A DNA stretch of 64,000 nucleotides from Clostridia bacterium (GCA_017536475.1 JAFXHH010000007.1:119609-183608); one strand, 5' to 3'; shown: positions 1 to 8,068, numbered from the stretch's first letter. The notes: generated by a model from the sequence alone, not told the origin. Translations and numbers: made by a program.

Positions 1-54
1 TCAGATTTCCGATATACACAACAGCATCAAAACAATTTAGCAATGGAGGTCACT

Positions 55-492
55 ATGAGAAATAAAGGGCTTTTAAGAATTCTTTGTATCTCTTTTGCCT
101 TGTGCATGTTTGCTACGTTTGTTTCATGCAAGAAAAACGATAAACACGCATTTGGAAAAGATGTTACAACTTTAGTTATGCATATTACGGTGGATAATCG
201 TGACAGTGCTTATAATTCGTTGAAAAATGCTTTTACCGAAGAAGAATTTGACACCAGATATGATAAGTGGCGTCAAATGTTAGGCAATGCTCCTTCGGTC
301 ACAACAAAAATGATCAGCTATAATACCTCGTCTGACGGTGATGTGGAAATAACCGAGTGCTCTCTCGGAGTATACACCCCAAGCGGTAATTTTATCGTTA
401 GCGCGGTGAAGCGATCGGACGTTGAAGGATTCTCAAGCTTTTCGCTTGAACCTGACGTTAACAATTCTTTGCCTGAGTACGAGGAAGACTGA
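55..492 (+). CDS. Small secreted lipoprotein of unknown function
   Basis: A 145-residue protein starting at the ATG at 55, chosen because GGAGG at 45-49 sits six bases upstream; the ATG at 43 overlaps that ribosome site. Residues 1-24 form a lipoprotein signal peptide with a basic start, a hydrophobic core and the lipobox FVSC, with Cys25 as the lipidated residue. The mature part is hydrophilic, without transmembrane segments or a motif I recognise, and ends in an acidic tail. It is therefore probably anchored to the outer face of the membrane. The next gene also encodes a lipoprotein but has its own strong promoter, so the two need not be co-transcribed. No function can be assigned. Confidence 0.8.
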   Translation: MRNKGLLRILCISFALCMFATFVSCKKNDKHAFGKDVTTLVMHITVDNRDSAYNSLKNAFTEEEFDTRYDKWRQMLGNAPSVTTKMISYNTSSDGDVEITECSLGVYTPSGNFIVSAVKRSDVEGFSSFSLEPDVNNSLPEYEED

Positions 493-535
493 TCAAATTC
501 TCTAAAATATATCGACAAAAATTTAGTTTAGCTTC

Positions 536-564
536 TTGACAAGGGACATGTCATATGATATAAT
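536..564 (+). promoter_or_regulatory. Consensus sigma-A promoter for the SH3b lipoprotein
   Basis: TTGACA at 536-541, a 17-base spacer, and TATAAT at 559-564: an exact vegetative promoter about 65 bases upstream of the start codon at 630. Expression is likely strong and constitutive unless a repressor acts here. Confidence 0.88.
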
Positions 565-629
565 TATAATAATACTTGTATTTGTATCAAAACTCATAGA
601 TTATTATAAATTTCAGGAGGATTATCAAA

Positions 630-1361
630 ATGAGCAGAAAACTTATAGCAATTTTTACCGCACTTCTTCTTGCAGCTTCTCTTTGCGCTTGCGGAGATAA
701 GGGGGGCAAAGGCGAAGAAACCACGGAAGATAATAGAATAGAGATCCCCACGGGCGAGGATACCACCGCAGAGGACACTACCAAGGGAGACGTCGAGCAG
801 ACCACCGAGTCCCAGACCCAGACCCCTGCCGACAGCTTTGAGGAATGTAACGACACCGTATACGTTCTCGTTGGAAACAACGCCGCTAATCTGCGTACTT
901 CCCCCAGCATGAATGATTCCGCTATCGCTACGAGCGTTGAAAACGGAACCGAGCTTGAGCGAGTTGCTGTAAGCAACGACGGTTGGAGCAAGGTCGTTTA
1001 CAACGATGAAACGTACTACATAAAGACGTCTTGCGTGATCACCACATCCTCTCTTGAGGGATTCGTTGCCGCTACAGGAACGGTCACCGTTTCGGGCAGC
1101 TTCAACGTACGTATCGCTCCCAGCACCAACAACGACGCTGTTGGAACACTCGCTGCAGGCGACACGATCGAGGTCATCGCAGTTAACGAGACTACCGGTT
1201 GGTACAAGATAAACTTTGACGGCGTATACTACACCGGCGAGGCTTACGTTTATTTCGACGCTGATTATATGGAGGGCGAGGTAGTAGTAGAGACCGAAAC
1301 CGCCGGCAATGACGACACGACCGCTGGCGAGATCCTTACGGAAACTCCCGGTGAGGAATAA
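630..1361 (+). CDS. Lipoprotein with two bacterial SH3 (SH3b) domains
   Basis: 243 residues; ribosome site AGGAGG at 615-620. Residues 1-20 are a lipoprotein signal with lipobox LCAC (Cys21). Residues 25-70 are a Thr/Glu/Asp-rich linker of the kind that spans the cell wall. Two SH3b-like domains follow at about 75-135 and 150-210, each with the characteristic Asn-Leu/Val-Arg plus Ser-Pro signature (NLRTSPS and NVRIAPS) and a conserved Gly-Trp pair. A second acidic, Thr-rich segment ends the protein. SH3b domains usually bind cell-wall peptides or polysaccharide, so a wall-binding or wall-sensing role outside the membrane is the reasonable inference. There is no catalytic domain. A strong promoter lies just upstream and a perfect palindromic terminator just downstream, so it is a single-gene transcript. 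Confidence 0.9.
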   Translation: MSRKLIAIFTALLLAASLCACGDKGGKGEETTEDNRIEIPTGEDTTAEDTTKGDVEQTTESQTQTPADSFEECNDTVYVLVGNNAANLRTSPSMNDSAIATSVENGTELERVAVSNDGWSKVVYNDETYYIKTSCVITTSSLEGFVAATGTVTVSGSFNVRIAPSTNNDAVGTLAAGDTIEVIAVNETTGWYKINFDGVYYTGEAYVYFDADYMEGEVVVETETAGNDDTTAGEILTETPGEE

Positions 1362-1380
1362 TTTTTGCAGCATATCATAA

Positions 1381-1420
1381 AAAGATCTCGGCTCACGTGA
1401 GCCGAGATCTTTTCTTTATT
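1381..1420. terminator. Bidirectional Rho-independent terminator
   Basis: A perfect 32-base palindrome (1381-1412, centred on CACGTG) has A-runs on the left and T-runs on the right. It lies between the convergent SH3b lipoprotein gene (end 1361) and flavin reductase gene (end 1416), so it can terminate both. Confidence 0.85.
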
Positions 1421-2003
1421 TTTTTTTGTGGATCGGTTTTTTCTTCTTTTTGGTAGCGGAAAAGCCGAATTTTCCTATCTTCTTGCCGAGCTCGAAGTAT
1501 TCACCGTGGGCATACGCGGCAAGTCCCGCTTTTTCAAGGTGGAGCTTCCCTTCCTTGTCGATAAGGTCTTCGTCGACGTCGACCGCGACGATATCTGCTA
1601 AAAACATATCGTGTGTGCCCAACGATATTACGTCGGTGACCTTACATTCGAGCGACAGCGGACTCTCGCCGATAAGCGCGCACTTGACCTCTGTGGCAGG
1701 CTCTTTTGTAAGCTTGCATTTCTCGAATTTATCGACCTTGGCGCCCGTGTAGATGCCGCAATAGTCTGCCTCCTTAACGAGCTTCGCGGGGGTCAGATTT
1801 ATGACGAACTCTCCGCTTTCCTTGATCATATTATACGAGTGACGCTTCGGACGCACGGAGATATAAGTCTTTGGCGGGATGGTGTTGATGATTCCCGTCC
1901 ACGCGACCGTCATAATATTCGAGTTTTCCATATCTCCCGAGCTCACCATCACGGGTGGCAGGGGTGCTATCAGAGCGCCGCCGCGCCATTTTATCTTTGA
2001 CAT
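1416..2003 (-). CDS. Flavin reductase-like (FMN-binding) family protein
   Basis: 195 residues from the ATG at 2003, preceded by AGAAAGGAA; the longer upstream frame lacks a ribosome site and is discarded. The protein has the flavin-reductase-like split-barrel layout: an N-terminal PLPPVMVSSGD segment, MTVAWTG, the PPKTYISVRPKRHSY strand-turn that in this family contacts FMN, and the SGEFVINL segment. The C-terminus is a run of lysines. Relatives bind FMN and act as NAD(P)H:flavin oxidoreductases or bare flavoproteins; the substrate cannot be told from sequence. It is a cytoplasmic, single-gene unit driven by the minus-strand promoter at 2134-2162 and divergent from the aminotransferase. Its leader contains strong hairpins. 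Confidence 0.88.
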   Translation of the reverse strand: MSKIKWRGGALIAPLPPVMVSSGDMENSNIMTVAWTGIINTIPPKTYISVRPKRHSYNMIKESGEFVINLTPAKLVKEADYCGIYTGAKVDKFEKCKLTKEPATEVKCALIGESPLSLECKVTDVISLGTHDMFLADIVAVDVDEDLIDKEGKLHLEKAGLAAYAHGEYFELGKKIGKFGFSATKKKKKPIHKKK

Positions 2004-2029
2004 TGTAATTCCTTTCTGTTTTTTGTTGT

Positions 2030-2083
2030 GGGGATTCTCCCCACACCCCACTCGGAAAACTTTTCGAGAAAAGGTTTTCCGAG
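2030..2083. repeat. Palindromic leader repeats upstream of the flavin reductase gene
   Basis: Two hairpins lie in the 5' leader: a short stem formed by GTGGGGA and TCCCCAC at 2030-2046, and a 15-bp stem at 2051-2083 (CTCGGAAAAC pairing with GTTTTCCGAG). They look like dispersed palindromic elements rather than a recognised riboswitch class, though a leader regulatory role cannot be excluded. Confidence 0.5.
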
Positions 2084-2133
2084 ACCTTTCAAAAGCTTTC
2101 CGAATTTTTAAAAAGTTGGGTTGGTTTTTCTTA

Positions 2134-2162
2134 ATTTTATCACACGACGGCAAAAATGTCAA
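2134..2162 (-). promoter_or_regulatory. Promoter for the flavin reductase gene
   Basis: Read on the minus strand: TTGACA (2162-2157), 17-base spacer, TAAAAT (2139-2134). It is divergent from the aminotransferase promoter 30 bases away. Confidence 0.8.
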
Positions 2163-2191
2163 TAAAACGCATGAAAATTTGCGTCAACTGC

Positions 2192-2220
2192 TTGAAATGG
2201 CAGGAATTTAGTGATATAAT
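2192..2220 (+). promoter_or_regulatory. Promoter for the aminotransferase gene
   Basis: TTGAAA (2192-2197), 17-base spacer, TATAAT (2215-2220), 35 bases upstream of the chosen ATG at 2255. The promoter lies inside the longer open frame that starts at 2156, which argues against that earlier start. Confidence 0.8.
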
Positions 2221-2254
2221 TCAATATGATAAAGCGAAAACGGAGAAAATCGTT

Positions 2255-3466
2255 ATGAATTACACCTTTTCAAAGAAAATTGCGGATCTTAAGCCGTCGG
2301 CGATCAGAGAGATTCTTAAAGCGCCCGCAACTGCCGATACGATCAGCTTTGCGGCAGGCAATCCCGCGCCCGAGAGCTTCCCCGTGGCAGATATGGCGCG
2401 GATATCCGCGGATATATATGAAAACGCTTCGTCCAAGGCGCTTCAATACGGCGCGACCGACGGATATTTCCCTTTGCGCGAGGCTATCGCCAAGCGGCAG
2501 AAGGCGATCTTCAATATCGGCAGATCGGTTGCCGATGGGGACGGCTTTAACGACGAGACGATAGTGGTCTCGGGCGGTCAGCAAGGAATCGAGCTTGCCT
2601 GCAAGGTCTTTTGCAACGAGGGAGATGCGGTCATTTGCGAAAATCCCACTTTTATTGGAGCGCTGAACGCTTTTCGGTCGAACGGTGCGGTCGTTGCGGG
2701 AGTTACGCTTGAAGACGACGGAATGAATATCGAGGAGCTTGAGTCGGTGATCAAGTCGACTCCGAACGCAAAGCTTATCTACGTTATCCCGACCTTCCAC
2801 AACCCTTGCGGCATCACGACGTCTTACGAAAAGCGCGTGAAGATATACGAGCTGGCGAAAAAGTACGGTCTTATGATACTTGAGGACAATCCCTACGGTG
2901 AGCTTCGCTTTGCAGGCGAGGACATTCCCACGATAAAGAGCATGGACGAGGACGGCATAGTTATCTACTGCTCGACCTTCTCGAAGATACTTTCGGCAGG
3001 AATGAGAGTCGGATTCGTGATCGCGCCCGAGGCGGTGACATCAAAAATGGTAGTGTCAAAGCAGACCAGCGACGTTCACACAAATCTCTTTTTCCAGATG
3101 CTTTGCTACAGATATATGACCGAGTGCGATCTTGACGGTCACATTCGCGATATTCAGAAGATTTATGGGCACAAGTGCTCGCTTATGCTCGAGTGTCTTG
3201 ACCGCGAGCTGCCGAGATCGGTGAAATTTACTCGTCCCGAGGGTGGCTTGTTCATTTGGGGCACTCTGCCCGACAAGGTCGACGCGGCTGAATTTATCCG
3301 CAAGGCAAGCGAAAGAAACGTGCGCGTAGTCCCCGGTGCCGCATTCAACTGCGACACGGGCGCGCCCTCAAATTCCTTCCGTCTTAATTACAGCACGCCC
3401 TCCGACGAGCAGATCGTTACGGGTATCCGCGTACTCGGTGAGCTTGCGCGCGAGATGGGTCTTTGA
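2255..3466 (+). CDS. PLP-dependent class I/II aminotransferase
   Basis: 403 residues. The ATG at 2255 (ribosome site GGAGA) is preferred over the upstream ATG at 2156, which precedes the promoter. Fold type I aminotransferase signatures are present in order: SFAAGNPAPE near the N-terminus, YGATDGYFPLREAIA, VVSGGQQGIELACKVF, YVIPTFHNPCG, EDNPYGELRF, and the PLP lysine motif STFSKILSAGMRVGF. The C-terminal RLNYSTP carries the carboxylate-binding Arg. The profile matches the 2-aminoadipate/aromatic (Lys-N/ARO8-like) aminotransferases that resemble the C-terminal domain of MocR regulators; no helix-turn-helix is attached here. It likely transfers amino groups between an amino acid and 2-oxoglutarate; substrate unknown. 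Single-gene unit upstream of the trpS T-box, which gives weak support for an aromatic substrate. Confidence 0.9.
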   Translation: MNYTFSKKIADLKPSAIREILKAPATADTISFAAGNPAPESFPVADMARISADIYENASSKALQYGATDGYFPLREAIAKRQKAIFNIGRSVADGDGFNDETIVVSGGQQGIELACKVFCNEGDAVICENPTFIGALNAFRSNGAVVAGVTLEDDGMNIEELESVIKSTPNAKLIYVIPTFHNPCGITTSYEKRVKIYELAKKYGLMILEDNPYGELRFAGEDIPTIKSMDEDGIVIYCSTFSKILSAGMRVGFVIAPEAVTSKMVVSKQTSDVHTNLFFQMLCYRYMTECDLDGHIRDIQKIYGHKCSLMLECLDRELPRSVKFTRPEGGLFIWGTLPDKVDAAEFIRKASERNVRVVPGAAFNCDTGAPSNSFRLNYSTPSDEQIVTGIRVLGELAREMGL

Positions 3467-3484
3467 GGAATTTTAAAAATCATA

Positions 3485-3513
3485 TTGACAAATCAGGTTT
3501 TGTGTGCTACAAT
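3485..3513 (+). promoter_or_regulatory. Promoter of the trpS T-box transcript
   Basis: TTGACA (3485-3490), 17-base spacer, TACAAT (3508-3513). It begins 19 bases after the aminotransferase stop codon. Confidence 0.85.
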
Positions 3514-3519
3514 AGTCAC

Positions 3520-3813
3520 ATCAAACCGATGAGGAAGATTAGTAGGTCATTTCCCTTCTGTACAGAGAGCCGCGGACGATGAGAGCGCGGTCAGAACAAA
3601 CGGCTGAATGGACTTCCGAGGGCGAACGGAAACTGCACCTTGCGGTGCGGGAGTATGGGAGACGGAGGCGACTCTCCGTGAAAAAAGGTCGGCATATCAG
3701 GTATGCGTAAAGAGGACGTTTTTCGTCAAGCGGGGTGGCACCGCAGGAATTTTGTTTTGTTCCTGTCCCTGTACTGATAGGGTTATTTCTATCGTACGGG
3801 ACAGGTTTTTTAT
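3520..3813 (+). ncRNA. T-box riboswitch (tRNA-Trp) controlling trpS
   Basis: The leader between the promoter and trpS has the T-box layout: a long Stem I region, a candidate specifier codon TGG (Trp) at 3609-3611, the T-box sequence GGGGTGGCACCGC around 3731-3743 that pairs with the uncharged tRNA acceptor end, then a strong terminator hairpin (3762-3806, CCTGTCC pairing with GGACAGG) and a T-run. Uncharged tRNA-Trp would stabilise the antiterminator and allow trpS transcription when tryptophan is short. The specifier assignment rests on the downstream gene plus the TGG position; I did not fold Stem I fully. Confidence 0.92.
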
Positions 3814-3843
3814 TTTGTAATTATTTTTTGGAGGATACACATT

Positions 3844-4845
3844 ATGTTTAACGATCAGAAGGTTTCTTTTTCCGGTGTTCAGCCCAGCGGAAATCTGACT
3901 ATTGGAAATTATCTGGGCGCGATCAAGAATTTTTCCGCGTTCTCCGAGCAGTACAAGTGCTTTTACTGCGTCGTTGACGAGCACGCGATAACCGTTCGTC
4001 AGGTCCCTGCCGATCTGCGCCGCCGCACCTACGAGACGCTTGCGCTCTACATGGCTTGCGGTCTCGATCCCAACAAAAATACTCTTTACGTGCAGTCGCA
4101 CGTAAAGGAACACGCCGAGCTTGCTTGGCTCCTCAACTGCTTTACCGGCTTCGGTGAGCTCTCGCGTATGACGCAGTTCAAGGACAAATCCCAAAAGCAC
4201 GCCGACAACATCAACGCGGGTCTTTTCACCTATCCCGTGCTTATGGCGGCTGATATTCTGCTCTATCAGACCGACGTCGTTCCCGTCGGTATCGACCAGA
4301 AGCAGCACGTTGAGCTCTGCCGCGACATCGCGACTCGCTTCAACTCTATCTATCCCGACACCTTCACTATTCCCGAGCCTATTATGGCAAAGGCAGGCGC
4401 GAAGATCATGTCTCTTGCCGATCCCACCAAGAAGATGAGCAAGTCCGATGAGAACACCAACGCGGTGGTCTACATCCTCGACGACAGAGACACTATAATC
4501 CGTAAATTCAAGCGCGCCGTTACCGACTCCGACACCTGCGTGCGCTATGCCGAGGGCAAGGACGGTATCAATAATCTGATGACTATTTATTCGGTATTCA
4601 CGGGCAAAACGCTCGACGAGGTCGAGCGCGAGTTCGAGGGCAAGGGCTACGGCGACTTCAAGCTTGCCGTAGGTGAGGTCTGTGCAGATGCGTTAGCTCC
4701 CGTTCAGGAGAAGTTCAAGGGCTTTATGTCCGACAAGGCTCAGCTCGAAGCCCAGATGAAGAAGGGCGCTGAGGAGGCTTCTTACGTTGCCCGCCGCACT
4801 CTCTCCAAGGTTCAGAAAAAGCTTGGATTCGTACAGGTGAGATAA
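3844..4845 (+). CDS. trpS: Tryptophanyl-tRNA synthetase
   Basis: 333 residues, the usual length for bacterial TrpRS. Ribosome site TTGGAGG at 3828-3834. Class I synthetase signatures are clear: the HIGH-type motif within SGNLTIGNYLG near residue 20 and KMSKSD near residue 200, plus VGIDQKQHVELCRDIA typical of TrpRS. It charges tRNA-Trp with tryptophan in the cytoplasm. The preceding T-box ties its expression to tryptophan supply. Downstream is a 25-bp perfect inverted repeat rather than a linked gene, so it is a single-gene unit. Confidence 0.98.
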   Translation: MFNDQKVSFSGVQPSGNLTIGNYLGAIKNFSAFSEQYKCFYCVVDEHAITVRQVPADLRRRTYETLALYMACGLDPNKNTLYVQSHVKEHAELAWLLNCFTGFGELSRMTQFKDKSQKHADNINAGLFTYPVLMAADILLYQTDVVPVGIDQKQHVELCRDIATRFNSIYPDTFTIPEPIMAKAGAKIMSLADPTKKMSKSDENTNAVVYILDDRDTIIRKFKRAVTDSDTCVRYAEGKDGINNLMTIYSVFTGKTLDEVEREFEGKGYGDFKLAVGEVCADALAPVQEKFKGFMSDKAQLEAQMKKGAEEASYVARRTLSKVQKKLGFVQVR

Positions 4846-4858
4846 GAGGCGGAGGAAC

Positions 4859-4913
4859 TCAGGGGAGGGAGAGAACCCTTCTTTGAGGAAGAAGGGTTCT
4901 CTCCCTCCCCTGA
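4859..4913. repeat. 25-bp perfect inverted repeat downstream of trpS
   Basis: Arms 4859-4883 and 4889-4913 are exact reverse complements with a 5-base loop, giving a very stable hairpin. A second C-rich run follows but there is no T-tract, so this is not a textbook terminator. It may still end or stabilise the trpS transcript, or be a dispersed palindromic repeat. The rest of 4846-5000 holds no gene. Confidence 0.7.
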
Positions 4914-5000
4914 ACCCCCTCCCTCTTTCCCAAGAACCTTCATAAAAAAGGGCTTTGGCGACCGAATGGGGTTCTAAAAGTGCCGACTGGGTGAGACGTA

Positions 5001-5028
5001 TTGACTTTTTGAGATTAAATGGTATAAT
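5001..5028 (+). promoter_or_regulatory. Promoter of the NatAB-like ABC exporter operon
   Basis: TTGACT (5001-5006), 16-base spacer, TATAAT (5023-5028), 30 bases before the first start codon. Confidence 0.8.
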
Positions 5029-5057
5029 TCAATCAGATTATCAATACAGAAAGGACA

Positions 5058-5852
5058 ATGATAACTATGCTGGAACTTATAAGGGTCAAAAATCTTTCAA
5101 AGACCTTTAAGCTTTCTTCAAAGCAACAGAAAATAGAAAAGACGAACGAAAAGGTTCGCCGCGCGGTCGACGGTCTTTCGTTCGAGGCTTACGAGGGCGA
5201 GATCTTCGGTCTTCTCGGACCTAACGGCGCGGGCAAGACGACTACGCTCCGCATGCTTGCGACTCTGATCAAGCCCGACTCGGGAGACGCTGAGATCGAC
5301 GGCTACAGCGTGGTCTCCGAGCCCGACAAGGTTCGTCAGAGAATAGGATTTCTCACGAGTGAATTGAAGCTTGAGGAATTCTTCACGCCCAACTATCTTT
5401 TCGACTTCTTCTCTTCTCTGCACGGAGTTGATTCCGAGGTGAGTGCCAAGAGAAAGACCGAGCTTTTCTCTCGCTTTGGAATCGACAAATTTGCCGAGGT
5501 CAAGGTTGCGGATCTTTCAACGGGTATGAAGCAGAAGACCTCGCTTGCGATCTCTCTGGTGCACGATCCCGACATCATTATTTTCGACGAGCCGACCAAC
5601 GGTCTTGACGTGCTTACTGCGAAGGTGGTCACCGACTTTTTGGTCTCCTTGAAGGAGGCGGGCAAGACTATCATCGTATCGACTCATATTTTCAGTCTTA
5701 TCGAGAAGCTTTGCGACAGAGTCGGAATAATCATCGACGGAAAAATGGTGGTTTGCGACACGCTTTCAGGTCTCTGCGGTGAAAAGTCGCTCGAGGACAA
5801 ATTCTTCGATATTTTCGCAGAATACACCGAGGCGAAGGGAGGCGAGGCTTGA
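5058..5852 (+). CDS. ABC transporter ATP-binding protein, NatA-like
   Basis: 264 residues. ATG 5058 is the first start, but AAAGGA at 5050-5055 is only two bases away; ATG 5067 may be the true start. The protein is an ABC ATPase with Walker A GPNGAGKT (about residue 54), Q-loop region, a signature motif in the variant form LSTGMKQ (about 152), Walker B IIIFDEPTNGLD, and the switch His in STHI. The family (NatA of sodium or drug exporters, DrrA-like) powers ABC-2 type permeases. The insertion KLSSKQQKIEKTNEKVRR early in the domain is also typical of NatA. Its stop codon overlaps the start of the permease gene, so the two are translationally coupled. Exported substrate unknown; Na+ is the family precedent. 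Confidence 0.92.
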   Translation: MITMLELIRVKNLSKTFKLSSKQQKIEKTNEKVRRAVDGLSFEAYEGEIFGLLGPNGAGKTTTLRMLATLIKPDSGDAEIDGYSVVSEPDKVRQRIGFLTSELKLEEFFTPNYLFDFFSSLHGVDSEVSAKRKTELFSRFGIDKFAEVKVADLSTGMKQKTSLAISLVHDPDIIIFDEPTNGLDVLTAKVVTDFLVSLKEAGKTIIVSTHIFSLIEKLCDRVGIIIDGKMVVCDTLSGLCGEKSLEDKFFDIFAEYTEAKGGEA

Positions 5853-7027
5853 TGAAAAATTCGGCTATTTTTACGATCTTCAAAAAGGAGCTTTTCCGAT
5901 TTTTTAAGGACAGGAGAACGCTTGTGGCGCTTATAATGCCCGGTGTTCTGATCTATATGATCTACTCGCTTATGGGCGGTGCGATGTCCGACGCCTTTAT
6001 GCCCGACGACGAATATACGCCGCGCATCGTGGCGGTCGACCTGCCCGATTCGGTGGGTTCGATGATAGACGGCGAGACGGCAGAGCTTACTATCATCACC
6101 TCGGACAAGATAGATGAGGTCAAGGAGCAGATCGCAGAGGGCGAGCAGGACGTACTCGTTATCTTCCCCGAGAATTTTGATCAGATCGTTGCAGGTTACA
6201 CTCCCTCGGGCAATACTCCTGCACCGAACATTGATATCTATTACAATTCGACCTCGACCGACTCGACGACGGCGTACACTTATATGGTGACTCTGCTCGA
6301 CGTTTACGAGTCCTCGATGACCAACAAATTCGACGTGAATATGGGCGGCGACGCGTACGATCTTGCGTCGGACGAGGATATGACGAGCATGATCTTTTCG
6401 ATGATGATGCCCCTGCTTCTCGTTATGCTTCTCTTCTCGGGTTGTATGGCGGTCGCGCCCGAATCTATCGCGGGCGAAAAGGAGAGAGGCACTATCGCGA
6501 CTCTGCTTATCACTCCTACCAAGCGCTCTCATATTGCGATCGGCAAGATCCTCGCGCTCTCTATTATGGCTCTGATAAGCGGTGCTTCGAGCACGCTCGG
6601 TGTCGTCCTCTCCCTTCCCAAGCTGATGGGTGACACGGTCAGCATTGACGGCAGCGTTTACGGTCTGACCGACTATCTGATGCTTGCGGTCGTGATCCTT
6701 TCCACCGTTCTCGTCTTCGTTACGGTGATCTCGATCATCTCCGCTTACGCCAAGTCGATAAAGGAGGCGGGCACTTACGTAACGCCCTTGATGATCTTAT
6801 CTATGCTGATCGGTCTTTCGGGTATGTTCGGCACGGCGGCAAGCAACACCGCGCTCTATTTGATACCGATATTCAACAGTGTACAGAGCATGATCGGGAT
6901 CTTCTCGTTCTCGGCAAGTATTCCGAATATGATCGTGACCGTAATAACGAACATTGCCTTCACGGGAATCGGAGTATTCGTTCTCACAAGAATGTTCAAC
7001 AGTGAGAGGATAATGTTCAACAAATGA
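5852..7027 (+). CDS. ABC-2 type transporter permease, NatB-like
   Basis: 391 residues from ATG 5852, which shares one base with the stop of the ATPase gene; GGGAGG at 5838-5843 is the ribosome site. Topology is that of NatB/ABC-2 permeases with a large extracellular loop: one membrane helix near residues 25-45, a hydrophilic extracytoplasmic domain to about 170, then about five helices, with the conserved SIAGEKERGTIATLLITP cytoplasmic segment right after helix 2. A perfect hairpin terminator follows. With the preceding ATPase it forms a two-gene exporter, probably for Na+ or a toxic small molecule; the substrate is inference only. Confidence 0.9.
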   Translation: MKNSAIFTIFKKELFRFFKDRRTLVALIMPGVLIYMIYSLMGGAMSDAFMPDDEYTPRIVAVDLPDSVGSMIDGETAELTIITSDKIDEVKEQIAEGEQDVLVIFPENFDQIVAGYTPSGNTPAPNIDIYYNSTSTDSTTAYTYMVTLLDVYESSMTNKFDVNMGGDAYDLASDEDMTSMIFSMMMPLLLVMLLFSGCMAVAPESIAGEKERGTIATLLITPTKRSHIAIGKILALSIMALISGASSTLGVVLSLPKLMGDTVSIDGSVYGLTDYLMLAVVILSTVLVFVTVISIISAYAKSIKEAGTYVTPLMILSMLIGLSGMFGTAASNTALYLIPIFNSVQSMIGIFSFSASIPNMIVTVITNIAFTGIGVFVLTRMFNSERIMFNK

Positions 7028-7028
7028 T

Positions 7029-7061
7029 AAAATGCCGTTCTCCTCGGAGAACGGCATTTTA
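7029..7061. terminator. Bidirectional Rho-independent terminator
   Basis: AAAATGCCGTTCTC pairs with GAGAACGGCATTTT around CTCG, with A/T runs on both sides. It sits between the convergent natB-like and thiT genes. Confidence 0.85.
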
Positions 7062-7065
7062 TAGA

Positions 7066-7662
7066 TTATTTCGCTTTTTTCATAGGACGAAGGGTCTTGG
7101 GATCTATCGCGGCACAGACGATCACGGCAAAAATACCCGTGAGAACTGTAGTGGGCAGCATATACGAGCTGTTGTAGATCAAGGAATACACCCAGACGTT
7201 CATATTCTCGGGACCGGACGAGCCCCAGAGGATGACACCCGAGAGAAAGCTTGAGACGAAACGGATAAGGCAGACTGCGACCGCGCCGACACAATAGCCT
7301 GCGATGCGTTTTTTGCCGAACGGCTTTGCAAAAATGTCTGCTGCTCCCACTACCGCAAACGCTACGAGATAGTCTAGCACTATGCAAAGCACGAGTGCCC
7401 ACCACGTGCCTGCGGGGGGAATATAAAATCCGAGCAGCATCTGAAGCAGCGAGTAGACGAATCCCGCGCCGACGCCCCAGAGCGCGCCGTGGCGGAAGGA
7501 ATAGTAGATTATCGGGAGCATGCTTATGGTTATCGTTCCCCCGAAGGGCAAAAGCGCGCTGATTCCCGTAATCGCGTTGAGCCAGACACAGAGCAGCTCG
7601 AGCACGTAGGCAAGAGCCAGCGACAGAGCACCCTCTGTGACACAAAGAATTCTTTTTTTCAT
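7066..7662 (-). CDS. thiT: Energy-coupled thiamine transporter ThiT
   Basis: 198 residues from ATG 7662, preceded by AAGGAGG; the upstream in-frame start at 7701 lies inside the riboswitch terminator and is rejected. Six hydrophobic segments fill the protein, the size and shape of an ECF S-component. ThiT-like features include LPFGGTITISMLPI, FRHGALWGVGAG, and the aromatic-rich PPAGTWWALVLCIVLDY around the thiamine site. The S-component binds thiamine at the membrane and docks on a shared ECF module (EcfA/A'/T), which is not encoded in this window. The TPP riboswitch directly upstream supports the thiamine assignment and shows how it is regulated. Confidence 0.93.
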   Translation of the reverse strand: MKKRILCVTEGALSLALAYVLELLCVWLNAITGISALLPFGGTITISMLPIIYYSFRHGALWGVGAGFVYSLLQMLLGFYIPPAGTWWALVLCIVLDYLVAFAVVGAADIFAKPFGKKRIAGYCVGAVAVCLIRFVSSFLSGVILWGSSGPENMNVWVYSLIYNSSYMLPTTVLTGIFAVIVCAAIDPKTLRPMKKAK

Positions 7663-7683
7663 TTGTGATTCCTCCTTATAAAA

Positions 7684-7722
7684 ATAAAAATTCATCCGCA
7701 CGAAAAATCACGGTCGGATGAA
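7684..7722 (-). terminator. Riboswitch-controlled terminator ahead of thiT
   Basis: On the minus strand, AAATTCATCCG pairs with CGGATGAATTT followed by TTATTTT. It lies between the TPP aptamer and the thiT ribosome site, the right place for an expression platform that stops transcription when TPP is bound. Confidence 0.8.
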
Positions 7723-7778
7723 TTTTTTATGAGGGCGGGCGTGGCTTGCCCGATTCACAAATATATTCTATCAAAATC

Positions 7779-7883
7779 TTCCTACGCCGGTATTATCCGT
7801 ATCAGGTACAAGGGTTCGGAGTTCTCCGTCTCAGCCTATCTCTCGCCACTGTGCACTCGTGTCAAGCTTCGGCACCCCTGATT
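7779..7883 (-). ncRNA. TPP (THI-box) riboswitch aptamer
   Basis: On the minus strand the aptamer shows the THI-box hallmarks in order: GGGGTGC, GCTGAGA, ACCCTTG, ACCTGATACGGATAATACC and GGCGTAGG. It sits between a strong promoter and a terminator hairpin upstream of thiT. Binding of thiamine pyrophosphate should favour termination and reduce thiamine uptake. Confidence 0.96.
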
Positions 7884-7920
7884 TTTTATGCGGTTTTTTG
7901 TCGGCTTTGCCGACGCTTTG

Positions 7921-7949
7921 ATTATATCACTCTCTTGCCTGCTTGTCAA
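7921..7949 (-). promoter_or_regulatory. Promoter of the TPP riboswitch-thiT transcript
   Basis: Minus strand TTGACA (7949-7944), 17-base spacer, TATAAT (7926-7921): an exact consensus promoter some 35 bases upstream of the aptamer. Confidence 0.88.
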
Positions 7950-8003
7950 TAGCTTTTGGACTTTTTTGAGGCTGATTTTTTGTTTTTTTCAAATTGTCCG
8001 CGC

Positions 8004-8033
8004 AAATAAGTACAGGCAAGCGCATCATATACT
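8004..8033 (+). promoter_or_regulatory. Possible sporulation (sigma-E-type) promoter of sigK
   Basis: CATATACT at 8026-8033, with AATAAG about 16 bases upstream, resembles the sigma-E pattern (ATA element plus CATAnnnT). sigK is normally transcribed by sigma-E in the mother cell, so the position fits, but the match is loose. Confidence 0.3.
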
Positions 8034-8068
8034 CCTTTGTATAAACGTTCTTACAAAAGGAGACGGTC

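Noticed and set aside
2156..2254. N-terminal extension of the aminotransferase from the upstream ATG
   Set aside because: The promoter at 2192-2220 lies inside this stretch and the family fold starts after 2255.
3608..3820. Small plus-strand frame of 70 residues inside the trpS leader
   Set aside because: It lies across the T-box core and terminator and lacks a ribosome site; the region is a regulatory RNA.
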